Shown here one piece after another: positions 22,401-32,100 of a stretch of 64,000 bases of DNA. This DNA comes from Myoxocephalus aenaeus (lineage: Eukaryota > Chordata > Actinopteri > Perciformes > Cottidae). Every line of letters starts with the position of its first letter. Positions within the stretch are counted from its first letter, which is position 1. The position numbers were made by a program, and so were the translations under genes. The notes under the pieces are model-generated. The model was not told the DNA's origin. It worked only from the letters and a program-made list of their open reading frames with translations, and searched no databases. Location: positions 912,001-976,000 of the forward strand of contig JBAMJR010000001.1 of NCBI GenBank assembly GCA_038501785.1, read 5' to 3'.

Positions 22401-24352
22401 CACTTTTTTACCCTTCTCCTAAAATCGATGTACATGATTGTAAACAGCAGTTGCAGTTTTTTTTTTTGTGGATTAAGGATTAAATTGTCTCTTGCTTAAA
22501 CCACCAATCTGCCTCATTCCTTCTTTCTTGCCTGTAGGATCCCTGTTGGCAGCGGCTGAAGAAACCTCTGCACTTGGTGGAGTGTATCCACGTGCTTCTC
22601 TCAGGATTTGTGGATGAGCCCACCAGAGTACCAAGCTATGACAAGTAATTACTGTCCGAGGAGCTATTCTACAGCCGGCCTGTAGTGGGCGCCATGGTGT
22701 TTGTCTTGTGTTTATAGGAACATTAGCATGAGGTCCCTGGTTAAAAACACTTGTGACAGCAAATGCTGCATCCTCTCTGAGTCCATGAGCAAGACCAGAG
22801 CTCTCCCTACAGGCTCATTTTACTGTACGCCGTTTTAGATCTTGCACCTTCTACACAGGAAGATAAATGAATAATAAATGGTTAGTTTGATTAACTCAGA
22901 ACATTTGGTATAATAGTATCTCCGATGAGCAGCAAAATTATCATTAGAAAAACGGCTCATCTTGATCAGACTGGAGCATTTTTTTCGCAGGGAGAGGCAT
23001 TTTTGCAGTTTCTAGGCAACACATGTCTGTCAATGTGCTACCAGCAGCAGCAGCTGCATCAGCATACCTGCAAACTTGTCACCTTTCGGCGAAATTCGCC
23101 GTTTTGAAATGAAAATATGTCATCCACGTGAATTGTGTAGATCCGAAGAGTTTTTGTTTTTGGGAGGGGGGGGGGGGGGGGGGGGGGGGGTCAACTCGCC
23201 CAGCGTTTCTGAGATCAGAGTGAGACACGAAAAAAAAAAGAGTTGTGCTCTTCGCAAATAGAAGATCTTTGTGTCGAGTCTTGGCCAATCAGCATTAAGA
23301 TGTCTACAGCGGCTTCATTTCCCTCCCACCAGTGTTTTAATAGCAAGCTAGTCAGCTTGCTATCACGTTAGCTAACGTTGTTGATAGAGACAGCGAGTGA
23401 GATTACTGGCAGCGGCGAGTCCGTGGCAGCGTGTGACGTCAGCCAGGAGAGCGGCGAGTCAGCGGTTCTACCTACCGACACCTGACTACATATAAGGAGA
23501 GGACAATGATTTTTATCCAACTTGTATTTTAATTAAAAAACAAGTGGCTGAAATGAGTGTTTATATTTAAGGGTTAAGATCTACGTGTAGAAAAAAGTAT
23601 ATCCTCCAGTTAATTATAATCTATATAGTTATGCATATATAGTTTGTCAGCTTCTCGACGAGTGACGCTGTTCGGCACTGACTCGCCCGCCACTACGCCC
23701 CCCCCCCCCCCACGTTGGTGTCACCTTTTTCACCCCTCATGAGTTTGCAGGTCTGATCAGTCAGTCAAACACAGCAGATATAAAACCTTACTGTAAACTC
23801 CAAATGCCCACTATCTCAGATTGATGCTTATTGTTAGAACTACTCTCCGGGGGTTGTTATGTAAAGGATAGGTCCACATTTACTGTAAGTCTTTCTTAAA
23901 ACAATACTCGTATGGCCTTAGGTTTATTGAAATGTTCATTGGTGAGAGTAATTCCTCCTCAATACTGGCTGAGGAAATCCCTTCTAAATGTAACAGATGG
24001 ATGGTGGATTCCTTCCAAAGTTAGTGTATTTTACAGGTCAACAGGTAAAACACTGTCTGGGGAAATATGGAACCGCTTGTTTTTACTAACTCAGACTACG
24101 GACTTCCTCATATTAGCTTCAGCAAGGTGCCTATTGTGTTATTGAACCTGTCAAAATCAACATTAAACCCGAAGTAAACTTGGATTAACGGTTAGTTTTC
24201 GCTCCCATTTCAGACGCCGGTTCACTAACGTTTGTCTTGACAACATCTGTGGGTACCTCGTGGAGCTGCAGTCTCTGAGCCCAAACATGGCCCTTCAACA
24301 AACCATCGGGAACTTCAAGTCGCTGCAGGCGAAGCTGGAGAAAGTCCACTGA
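8465..24352 (+). CDS. nup155: Nucleoporin Nup155, complete, 1367 residues
   Basis: Nup155 is a scaffold protein of the nuclear pore inner ring. Thirty-three coding exons: 8465-8606, 9720-9857, 10351-10447, 10575-10645, 10729-10821, 12512-12775, 12862-12935, 13058-13149, 13263-13360, 13470-13637, 13782-13882, 14128-14298, 14410-14520, 14756-14850, 14943-15028, 17004-17145, 17323-17389, 17510-17625, 17946-18049, 18263-18396, 18561-18752, 19032-19170, 19247-19382, 19479-19632, 19724-19828, 20727-20881, 21105-21234, 21326-21439, 21540-21660, 21754-21864, 22231-22367, 22538-22644, 24214-24352. The sum is 4104 nt, in frame throughout; human NUP155 has 1391 residues. Diagnostic blocks are HMQCNCMMGVFPEICRAWLT, AGKDGCLYEIAYQAEAGW and RTIDRSVFKP in the N-terminal beta-propeller, then KHNGICVYF, LLWRYYEKNR, LYGEFADHFKL and FKSLQAKLEKVH at the C-terminus. 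A Pro/Ser/Gly linker near residue 600 is shorter than in human. The start is the first ATG of an N-terminus (ENSSRLIDRHLQEDR) that matches the family. The intron at 21661 uses a GC donor. Confidence 0.97.
8607..9719. other. nup155 intron 1
   Basis: This is a 1.1 kb intron between the first two coding exons. It is AT-rich, with no recognised element or gene. Short open frames in it do not resemble proteins. Confidence 0.8.
9901..10252. mobile_element. hAT-like MITE with 8-bp target duplication in nup155 intron 2
   Basis: The 352 bp element starts TAATGTTGCACGGTATA and ends GTATCGTGACAACCCTA; the reverse complement of the end is TAGGGTTGTCACGATAC, so the termini are imperfect inverted repeats. 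It is flanked by exact copies of TCAGACCC at 9893-9900 and 10253-10260. An 8-bp duplication fits the hAT superfamily. The right half is built from repeated GGTATCGTATCGA-like units. There is no transposase ORF, so it is non-autonomous. Confidence 0.85.
11157..12285. mobile_element. hAT-like non-autonomous element in nup155 intron 5
   Basis: The left end CAGTGTTTCCCC and the right end GGGGAAACACTG form a 12-bp perfect inverted repeat, of the form used by vertebrate hAT elements. ATATTG flanks both sides directly (11151-11156 and 12286-12291). This is shorter than the 8 bp expected for hAT, so the target duplication has decayed or the edge is ambiguous. The 1129 bp interior has a 16-G run at 11184-11199, C/G tracts near the right end and no transposase. 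It is GC-richer than the host intron and accounts for most of that 1.69 kb intron. Confidence 0.8.
15318..15660. repeat. CG-rich interspersed repeat, teleost type
   Basis: It begins near a hairpin (15332-15352, nine-base arms CCAGGGGTC and GACCCCTGG with loop ATA), then TTATTTTTCTTCTTATTCCGC, then a block of CGCGAAAAA units at about 15530-15560. It resembles an abundant teleost repeat starting with TTATTNTTCTTCTTATTCCGC. The edges are approximate and the family name is unknown to me. Confidence 0.5.
16411..16465. repeat. Interrupted (GT)n microsatellite
   Basis: Alternating G and T over about 55 bp, interrupted by TCTAAGTGCGCGCG. It lies in nup155 intron 15. Confidence 0.9.
16599..16640. repeat. 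Perfect 17-bp-arm inverted repeat
   Basis: The arm GTAGACAGACAGGAGGC is followed by an 8-base spacer and then its exact reverse complement GCCTCCTGTCTGTCTAC. Tandem CTGTCTGTCTAC units follow to about 16675. It could be an element terminus or a slipped-strand product. Confidence 0.9.
19829..20726. other. nup155 intron 25
   Basis: This 0.9 kb intron shows nothing I can name. A stretch with GTTAGCCAGCT around 19930 is reminiscent of teleost interspersed repeats, but no terminal repeats were found. Confidence 0.6.
21661..21753 (+). other. GC-AG intron in nup155
   Basis: The exon ends AAAAAG and the intron begins GCAAGT. The next exon starts after TAG at 21753. Reading across gives EKELGDSV, matching the conserved family sequence. 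No GT at this position keeps frame and homology, so the donor is GC with an otherwise strong consensus. Confidence 0.9.
22645..24213. other. nup155 intron 32
   Basis: The last intron, 1.57 kb. Its middle is an inserted element (23066-23752). The flanks, 22645-23065 and 23753-24213, show nothing recognisable. Confidence 0.8.
23066..23752. mobile_element. Non-autonomous DNA transposon-like element in nup155 intron 32
   Basis: The left end ACCTGCAAACT (23066-23076) is the exact reverse complement of the right end AGTTTGCAGGT (23742-23752). Beyond these 11 bp the two termini share further pieces such as GTCACCTTT against AAAGGTGAC out of register. Inside lie a 25-G run (23166-23190), a 13-C run (23699-23711) and repeated CGGCGAGTC units near 23410-23462. 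There is no ORF of transposase size. The superfamily is uncertain (hAT possible) and no clean target duplication is visible. Confidence 0.65.
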
Positions 24353-26219
24353 CTCTTCTAATGACGTTATTCACAGGAAAAGCAACAGGTGACATCTGGA
24401 TGGTGCCATGTTGGCCTTAATTAAATAGCTGATTTAAAAATGATTACACAAAATGATGTTTGTATTCCACAGTAGAGTTTTCCTCTTTTTCTCTTCGGTC
24501 TGATATGTTGCAGCTTAGCGAGTGCTTGTGGTTCAGGGACAGAGAGGAAAGAGGAAGACAGAAGAGACAGGTTTTATAACTTATTTAATACATTTTGTTA
24601 TGAATCTAAACATTATGCTGAAATACAAATTTGGAAAGCAAGGCACTGTTGGTTATTTGCTTTGTGTGCATATAGCTGTGTCTGAAAGATGGATATCTGA
24701 AATTGACAAGATATTTGAGTTACTTGTGTTGCTAAAAACATGAAATTACTCTGAATTTTAAAAGTGGGTTTTCATACATTGAAGATGCGCTCATTGACGA
24801 TTGATTTGGGATATTTTCCTTTTGAATCCACTTGCTAAATATATCTAAGTAAAGCCTTTTGATCACAGGGGAATCATTTCGATTGTTCTGTTTCCCTCCA
24901 AACGAACAGTTCAGGTTTGGATGTTGTAATTATGTACATAACTTGGCCATAATGTTGTCTCTTCTGCCAAAGGTCATGCAGACACACACCGAAACAGTTT
25001 TTCTTTCATGTTTATTATTTAGAGTGAGCATTTTGTTGTCTTGGCCGATACATTTAACAGTGATTTTTGTGATTTTGTTTTGAATGCTGAACACATTTTT
25101 AACACTGTGCAGTTCAGTGCTGTACTGCAAACTTTGAGTGGGAAAATAAATCATAAGACATTTTTATGAAGAAATAAAACTTGTTCTTGATTTTTGTGTA
25201 CGAGGATGTTTTGAAAACGTTATACAGGAACGTGTTAGCTGCAAACCAACACACTTACATTCTTGGTTCCAGTTTTGTGGTAAACTTGACTAGTACTTGT
25301 CAGGAGAAAGGAGAACTAAATTGCCTTGGGTTTATATAAAGCTACACTGCAGAGGGAGTGCAATAATGAACTTAATGTCTTCACTGTTTGTGTTTACATA
25401 ATTATCTTTAATTAAACGGCACATCGGGTTTCTTACTGTCATCACAAACCGACGTTGCGGCAGTAATTGCTTAATTTCTTTCTCCAATTTGCTCTGCACT
25501 CTAGTGCACAATTATGCTCAATTTAAAGCCTTATGAAAAATGAAGTATCTTTGACTAGATGCTGGGTTGATTTCTCTCTTAATGACAGTGAGTCAGTACA
25601 TTTATACCATACATAATGTTTACCAGATAATAGGTGTGGACAGTACCACCTCTTCTAATGTAACTCACTTTAAATGTTTTTAGTCTTTAGGAAATTTTTC
25701 TGCACGATAGCTAGCGAGAATAAATGTTATGTTTCCTTTTGTAATCTGTGAGCAGGAATATATTTTTTACCTACGATGAAAACTTTTATCTTTGTTCGAT
25801 TTAGAAATATAATTATTTTACATATTGTTCACTCGACAAATGACGAACCAATGAAATGGGGTAAAAAGCACAAAAAAAGAATCCAATTATATGAGGATAT
25901 ATGATGTATTCCCAATGAATGAAGCCCATTAAAATGATGTTTTAAGAGTTGTAACAAACAGTCCAAACCCCCAAATGTTACAGTTTAACGTCACATCCTC
26001 ACATCTAAAAACAATTAACTTGGGAATATGTGATACTTCTATTTAAGAAACGATTATTTCCCTGTCAAAATTGTTTTTATTTAATTTTCCGACGATCAAC
26101 TCATTAGTCGACTAATCATTTCAAGCTCTAAAGTAATTCTAAAGACAAAATATAAGAGTGAATAGCTCAAAATGGACACGTTGTTTTTCCCGACAGATCT
26201 GGATGTGATTTACACATTT
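24353..26219. other. nup155 3' UTR and spacer to the convergent GPCR gene
   Basis: The nup155 3' UTR probably runs to about 25195, where AATAAA signals occur near 25145 and 25173. The remainder is AT-rich. A short block at about 26085-26130 with GATCAACTCATTAGTCGACT and CAAGCTCTA resembles the right end of a common teleost miniature element. No gene is seen. Confidence 0.7.
25173..25178 (+). terminator. Candidate nup155 polyadenylation signal
   Basis: AATAAA about 820 bases after the nup155 stop, followed by TTGTTCTTGATTTTTGTG, a T/G-rich downstream element. A second AATAAA at about 25145 is nearly as good. Confidence 0.55.
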
Positions 26220-27302
26220 CTACCTTTTGCATGAGCAGGAAAGCTTTTTCACTCCGTACAAGAATATGTAGGGGATGATGCAGGTGTAGGAGGCGGCGAT
26301 GTAGCTGGCCACCTCCACCAGCATCGATGAGGTGTGGATGTTGTTGGAGATGCGCAGGAGCAGATGAGTGAGCCAGCAGACCAGGAACACGGCGGCCACG
26401 GCCACCACGCTCTTGGCTGCCCTCACCTGAGTGCTTGAGCTCGGCTTGGCTCGCACCTGGCTGGGCCTGGGAAGATCTGGTGGAGCTCCAACCCCGCTGT
26501 CTTCGTTTGGACACGAAGAAGCCGGCACGCCCGTGTAGATGTGGTTTGAGGATGCGTCATCTTCTGGATCGTTCGAGGGGCCTGGACCAGATACAGTGCT
26601 GACTGATCTGTCGTTTCTGCTTTCAGTACTCTTGTTTTCCTCCTTCACCTCCTTAGTAGCGTCCGAGTTATGACCCTGTACGCGTTGCCTGTTTCGGAGC
26701 AGAGTGATGACAATCTGGACACTGGCAAATACAATCCCAGCAACAGGGAGAGCATTCGCCAGGGTTAAATAAATAATTTCATAGGTTTGCCTCGCTAATG
26801 CACTAGGGTAGACGTCTACGCAGTCTTCTTTGCTCTCGTTCCCGCCCTCCACTGCTACAAAGAAGAAATGTGGGATGCTGAAGACCGCTGCCACCGTCCA
26901 GCTCCCGGCCAGCAAGCAGCCCACCAAGCACAGGCTGTCCAGCTGCACCGGAGCGCCTCCACGCTTCAGGGAGCCGACGAGCTTCTGGTGCCAGAAAACG
27001 CTGATGAAGAAGGTTGAGTAGATGCTGCTGGTTTCGGAGAGGTCGGCGCAAAAACGAAACACGGCACAAAAGGTTTCCCCCAGGAACCAACGTCCGGCGA
27101 AATCGGCTATGGTGTCGGGCAGGTCCACCAGGCAGTTGGTGATGAGGTTGGAGACGGCCAGGTTGATGAAAAGGACCTCGTTGGTGCGGATGCCAGATTT
27201 CCGCCTGGGCAGGGAGCGTATAGCCAGCCAGTTGTTTCCCAGGATCCCCGCCAGAAACATGAGTCCTCTTATGATGGATTCAACCAGCTCTTCTGCATCC
27301 AT
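26220..27302 (-). CDS. Intronless class-A-like seven-transmembrane receptor, probably V1R-related (ORA-like) chemoreceptor
   Basis: A single 360-residue frame with seven hydrophobic segments: TM1 about 9-30 (GILGNN), TM2 41-62 (INLAVSNL, Asn at the usual Asp position), TM3 about 78-104 ending FFISVFWHQKLVGSL instead of the DRY motif, TM4 about 121-150, TM5 about 171-200, TM6 about 301-325 (FLVCWLTHLLLRI), TM7 about 330-352 (CIIPYIFLYG, no NPxxY). A Cys at the top of TM3 and one in extracellular loop 2 (EDCVDV) can form the usual disulfide. Loop 2 has an N-glycosylation site (NES). Intracellular loop 3 is about 100 residues, rich in Ser, Pro and charge. The intronless form, missing DRY/NPxxY, SVFWHQKL after TM3 and glycosylated loop 2 suggest the teleost ORA (V1R-related) olfactory family; an orphan class A receptor is the alternative. 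Minus-strand ATG at 27300-27302, TAG at 26220-26222. Confidence 0.88.
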   Translation of the reverse strand: MDAEELVESIIRGLMFLAGILGNNWLAIRSLPRRKSGIRTNEVLFINLAVSNLITNCLVDLPDTIADFAGRWFLGETFCAVFRFCADLSETSSIYSTFFISVFWHQKLVGSLKRGGAPVQLDSLCLVGCLLAGSWTVAAVFSIPHFFFVAVEGGNESKEDCVDVYPSALARQTYEIIYLTLANALPVAGIVFASVQIVITLLRNRQRVQGHNSDATKEVKEENKSTESRNDRSVSTVSGPGPSNDPEDDASSNHIYTGVPASSCPNEDSGVGAPPDLPRPSQVRAKPSSSTQVRAAKSVVAVAAVFLVCWLTHLLLRISNNIHTSSMLVEVASYIAASYTCIIPYIFLYGVKKLSCSCKR

Positions 27303-27406
27303 CGTTTCACAAGATCAGGTGACAACTTCAGTTGCTCCTCACTATACAGTCGGCTGGTCTCACGGTTTCCGAAGCTTGTAATGTGGGATGCTTTGGTCTT
27401 TGGGCA

Positions 27407-27412
27407 TTTATA
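27407..27412 (-). promoter_or_regulatory. TATA-like box upstream of the GPCR gene
   Basis: On the minus strand the sequence reads CTTCTATAAATGCCC, with TATAAA about 105 bases before the ATG. The spacing allows a 5' UTR of about 75 bases. This is position and motif only. Confidence 0.4.
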
Positions 27413-28257
27413 GAAGCGGGTGAAGAGCCAGACCCAATCACACTGTAGAGTTTAACAGTCTCACGGTTTTCATCGTCCTCAGGGAGCCTTCATCATGTAC
27501 TCCCACTGAGTTGGAGGTGTATCTTTCTCATGACAGGCCCTCCCAAGGAGCTCGCCCTGACTTAAAATAGACTACTATGATCTGACTGAGCAACTCTGAA
27601 GAGCCACCGGTTAAAGCTCTGAGTCCTCTGTTACATTTCAAACTAAATGTTACTTCAGGTAATAAAGACATATGACTCATTGGTTTCCACTCAGTAGGAC
27701 ATTTTAAAGGAGATTACCACCCATTTTATCATTGCAGTGTTGTGTTTCCTGCGCTCCAGTGCACTTCAGTTTGTCTCTCTTTGTAAAATATGACAAAACA
27801 GAGTGGACTTCCTGCATGCAGATGAGATCTAAATGTCATCTTCTATTTTTTTTTGGTGTGTGAAAAATTAACTCATCGTCTCAAAGCTACACAAAGTGAG
27901 CGGCCCATTATTTCCCCCTCGCTGCAGCACTTGATTTTACACCCTGGTGACGAGATACATTTGTACAAACAATACATCATCTTATCATTTGATGTCATGG
28001 CTGTCTGCTTCTGCTTTCATGTGTGCTTAATGCGAAAAGGATAGGACAGCACTACAGTGTTGTACTTTTGAGAGGCAGCCATTGACTTTTACCCGTGGGA
28101 ACCTGTTTTTGTAAAGAAAAAGTAAAACCATTTGATGATTTAAAAAAAAAAAAAAAGGATACTTGCATGTCGTTTAACTCCAAGGCAAGCGGGTTGAAGT
28201 GTATTAACGCCGGTGTCACACCGGTCACAGCATCATCTGCACTCTGCCCCATAGGGT

Positions 28258-28388
28258 AGAAAACAGGACCTCACATCCTGATCCGATGCGAGGTCCTGGG
28301 ACAGGGATGTCGTATGTGTACAGATTGTAAAGCCCTCCCGAGGCACATTTGTGATTTTGGGCTATACAAAATAAACTGAATTGAATAA
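28258..28388 (+). mobile_element. Retroposon 3'-tail-like fragment (SINE/LINE)
   Basis: The run TGTAAAGCCCTCCCGAGGCA, then TTGTGATTTTGGGCTATACA and AATAAACTGAATTGAAT matches the 3' end of abundant teleost retroposons that finish in short GAATT repeats. The 5' part is not recognisable, so it is probably truncated. Confidence 0.5.
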
Positions 28389-28982
28389 TGAAGTGATCCA
28401 TTGGTCTTTTGATGAAATACTAATAAGAAAAAGTCATGCTGGAAGAGAATAAACACCAGCTCAAGTAAGATTCCCCAACCGGGAGCCCTATAGGTTTAAT
28501 TAACCTAATAGCTTATAATGTTGCCCATTCACTAATAAAGCCGCAAGTTACAACTCGCTAAAGCACATTGTACCCAAAATAATAAAAAACAAACATTGGA
28601 AAATATATTTTTATATAGTTGAAATCTGATACTCTAACAAAGTAATCCGATTACTTTTGGATTACAATATTTTGCACGTTATTAAAAATGCCTTGCTAAT
28701 ATGGACCACAATGGACATGGTTGACCATTTAAATTTTTTAGAAAGAGCGATAAGCTGAGCAGGCGGTGGGGGTGGTCTCAGTTTAGTGTAGTAGTGCTGC
28801 TCCACGTGATTCAAGAGTAAAAGCTCCACCTTTAGGATAAACCGGAGGCGGCATCTGTGCGCTGCTGCCTGCCGGGACAGACGGACAGGACGGGATGCGG
28901 GACTGAGCTGAGCCGCTGCGGGCTTTGGCTTTCCGGATTTTTTTTTTTTCATCTTCTTATTTTTTTTCTCTCCCTTTTGACT

Positions 28983-29148
28983 ATGGTTTTCTTTTCCCAG
29001 CGCTCTGAATTTGATGCAGGGCTAGGTCCGAATAAAGGGACTGAAACGAACAGGTACTTGTCCGGTGTGTGTTTGCTGTCGCTTTCGTGATGAGACTCTG
29101 ATGAGTGCGGAGAGGACAGGATGGCCGTCAGCGGCGCCGACTCACTGA
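28983..29148 (+). promoter_or_regulatory. Three chained upstream ORFs before the zdhhc8 start
   Basis: ORF 28983-29090 (35 codons) ends in TGA whose A begins the ATG of 29090-29101 (3 codons). That ends in TGA whose A begins the ATG of 29101-29148 (15 codons), which overlaps the zdhhc8 start at 29121 out of frame. If these lie in the 5' UTR they would limit translation of zdhhc8. A good splice acceptor (TTTTCTTTTCCCAG, ending at 29000) could remove the first. Confidence 0.45.
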
Positions 29149-32100
29149 AACCCAGCGCCTTCATCCCGGTGTGCACGGCCGCCGTCCTCCTGGTCGGCTC
29201 CACCTCGCTGTTCTTCGTCTTCACGTAAGTGCCACCCGAGAAAATGAAAAGTTGCTCACATGCACTGTGGGTTTGCTTCACGGAAAATGATCCCTCATCC
29301 ATCCGCCATGCATCAGGTAGCCTATTTTTTCATCCAGATGTGTTTGCATGTGTAATTGGATACAATGACTCTTGATTGTCAATAAGCTGAATATTGTAAT
29401 ATTGCTTCTATGTTTTTACTTTTAGTTCATTTTCAATTTCTAAAAAGCTGCTTAAAACCCTCATTTGAAGGACAAATGTAGAAAAAGAGCAGCATTTCTT
29501 CTTCTTTTTCACTGACTTTTTCCCTGCTGGCAGACCCAGGGGTGGCTAACATCTGGCCTGGTTGGCTCTGTGTGTGAGTAGGGACTAAGGACTAAGAGTA
29601 AGCACAGTTTAGGGGATAAGCCACCCACAATCAACATATCAAAGTCTCATTAGGACCCACATGTATCTTAATTACAGCTGGAGGGAATCAAACACACAGT
29701 TTGCATCAACCTGTTCTGAAATTGATGTTTCGCATTTGGTGAAAGTGCTGAAATGGTTAATTTTAGCCTCCTTGTTTTGACCTATTTGTGAAGAACTATA
29801 GTGGGAGGCTGACAAGACTGCACTCAAGCCAACACTGGCATGCAGGAAACAATGATATATAATATCCCATAATACCCTGGAATCCAATTTGAAGTACGAC
29901 TATAGGTTTGTCAGATTCATCTACGTATCTGTAAGGCTTTACATTAAGTACCACAAAGAAAAACTTAAGCAGACCAGTGTAGGATATTAAAATATCCTGC
30001 TTTCAATATGAAAACCCTTCTGGTATCCAGTGTTGACTTAGAGTTTGAAGGCTCCCACCTCATCAGCTCTATGCCAGTCAGCTGACCCTTGACCTCCGTA
30101 GCCATATCTGTCCTAGTTTCTCCCGTATTCTCCAGCAGCGCACCGTTTCCACTGGAATCTGACACCAGATTGGGCGTACAGGATTAGGGTCCTCTTGTGA
30201 GTGCCATGTGATCCCCCATCTGGTAAAATGGAGTCTTTGAATTTACCATCAACTGATATTTATGTATTTCACCTTCTTTGGAGTGATTTTCTACACATCC
30301 CTTCAGCAGTTTTATGAGCCCTAGTTTGTTGGAGATCCTGAAAAGAAACATGTTTCTCTAGTTTGAGGTTGTTTGTACAGAAGTGGTTGTAGTTGATATA
30401 TCATCATTATATTGTAGTTTTATTATACAAATCATTTTTGAAATGTGAAATGATTTGAATCCCTTTGGAGCTCTCTCCATGCGAGTATACACATGTCTAA
30501 ATGCTGAAGTCATCATGAGACTTTTGACATAAAGGGAGAGAAACCCTGATGAACCCCATCTACTCTGTGAAAGAAAAAGAAACAAATCAATGACCTGCTG
30601 ACGTGATGGATTGAGAAGAGACTGCTTAATTGGGACCGCATTGCTAAACCAGCAAAACCAGGACACTGCAAATGATTGAACGAACAACTGATGAATCTGC
30701 TGCTTCTTATGGGACAAGGGTTGAAATTACCATATCAGATAAAACTCTTGAATTAACAGCCCAGTAGAATAGAGCTCATGGCTGAAAAACTCACTTTTCA
30801 GTGCTTTGTGTGCATACATGTTGGTATCCGGAGCAACCCACAAACTGTGAGTGAGACGACCCAGTCCATTTTTTTGTGGGCTGCCTAGATCAGAAACATG
30901 TGATTCAACAAGACATTCGGATTAGGCTCCCCGTCCTATGTCACATGCTGACACTTAAGAATAAACCGCCCCCTATTTGAGTACTTCCAAACCACGGCTT
31001 GAGAACTACCTTTACAAAGGTGTGTCATCATTTCTCGCAAGCCAATCAGAGCAGCCTGGGCTCGGCGCTTAAAAACACAGCGTCTCAGACAGAGGCTGAA
31101 TACAGGTATATTCAGACAGACAGTCTACATTAAAGCATGTAAATATATTCTAGTTGAAACGCTATCGACTGCCAGTTTGACCAGTGACTTGCTTGGTGTC
31201 CTTGGTGTCTGCCAAGTCAGCAGCTGCAGCTGGCGTGACTCGCTTCCTCCAAAAGATGGACAGGTGCCACACTCTGTTCAGCCCCGCCTTGGTAGCACTG
31301 AGTCAAAGGGACACCGCTTGTCATCTGCGATAAAGTCACCTTGGCCTTCACTCTGGTGTCTGTGAATCACGGGAACACAAGTGAACGCCATCCAGTCGGG
31401 CCTAGTGGGCTTTTGTTTAGTCACTTCTCATATTGATGACAACACTTTTACCCCCAAATCGAATAATAAACTGTGTAAACTCATAGTTATCAGTGTGTGA
31501 GTGTGTGTGTGCGCTTTAGTAATGCAACGGTGCACGCTTCCGTTTCAGTTTCCACTCCGACCTTTCAAATTGTGGAGGCTCTTTTGTTTTCCTTCGCCTG
31601 ATAAAATTCATCAGTTACCGGTTTCCTGCTTTTGTTCCTCTGACCATGAGCTGTTGTTCGGGTTAGTGCTTACGGTTTGGTGCATTGTTAAACTCAGGCT
31701 GGTCGCCTCCGCCCCACAAAGACCGCAGACATCAGAAGGACCAGGAAAAATGTCCCTTGATAATTAAGCTATGTTTCATTCTGCCCAGACTCCTTGCTAA
31801 GCCGTGCTTATCTACCGAGTAAACCGCACAGAATACTGAAATGTGTTGAAACTAGAAGAGGCAGCATCTTCTGAAGGAATGAAATATGAAGTATGACAGT
31901 TAGAATGACATGCTTTGCATGTGAAATATTGTACCGGAATTGCAGTTTATGTTGAAACACTTGAAGCTAGACGATGTAACCTTTGCTGAACAGTGGCAAC
32001 TGTGGCTTCAAATTGCTAAATGCTAATACTGTATATATCATAGACCGTATATAAGAGTGTATACACAGACTAACAGTAGCACAGATAGAGAAGAGTCATC

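Larger units (their letters stand above)
27303..29120. other. Divergent spacer between the GPCR gene (-) and zdhhc8 (+)
   Basis: This 1.8 kb spacer must hold the start regions of both genes. It contains a TATA-like box for the minus gene (27407-27412), an A-run (28141-28155), a retroposon 3'-tail-like segment (28258-28388) and a GC-richer stretch from about 28845, the likely zdhhc8 5' UTR. No other gene is seen. Confidence 0.7.
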
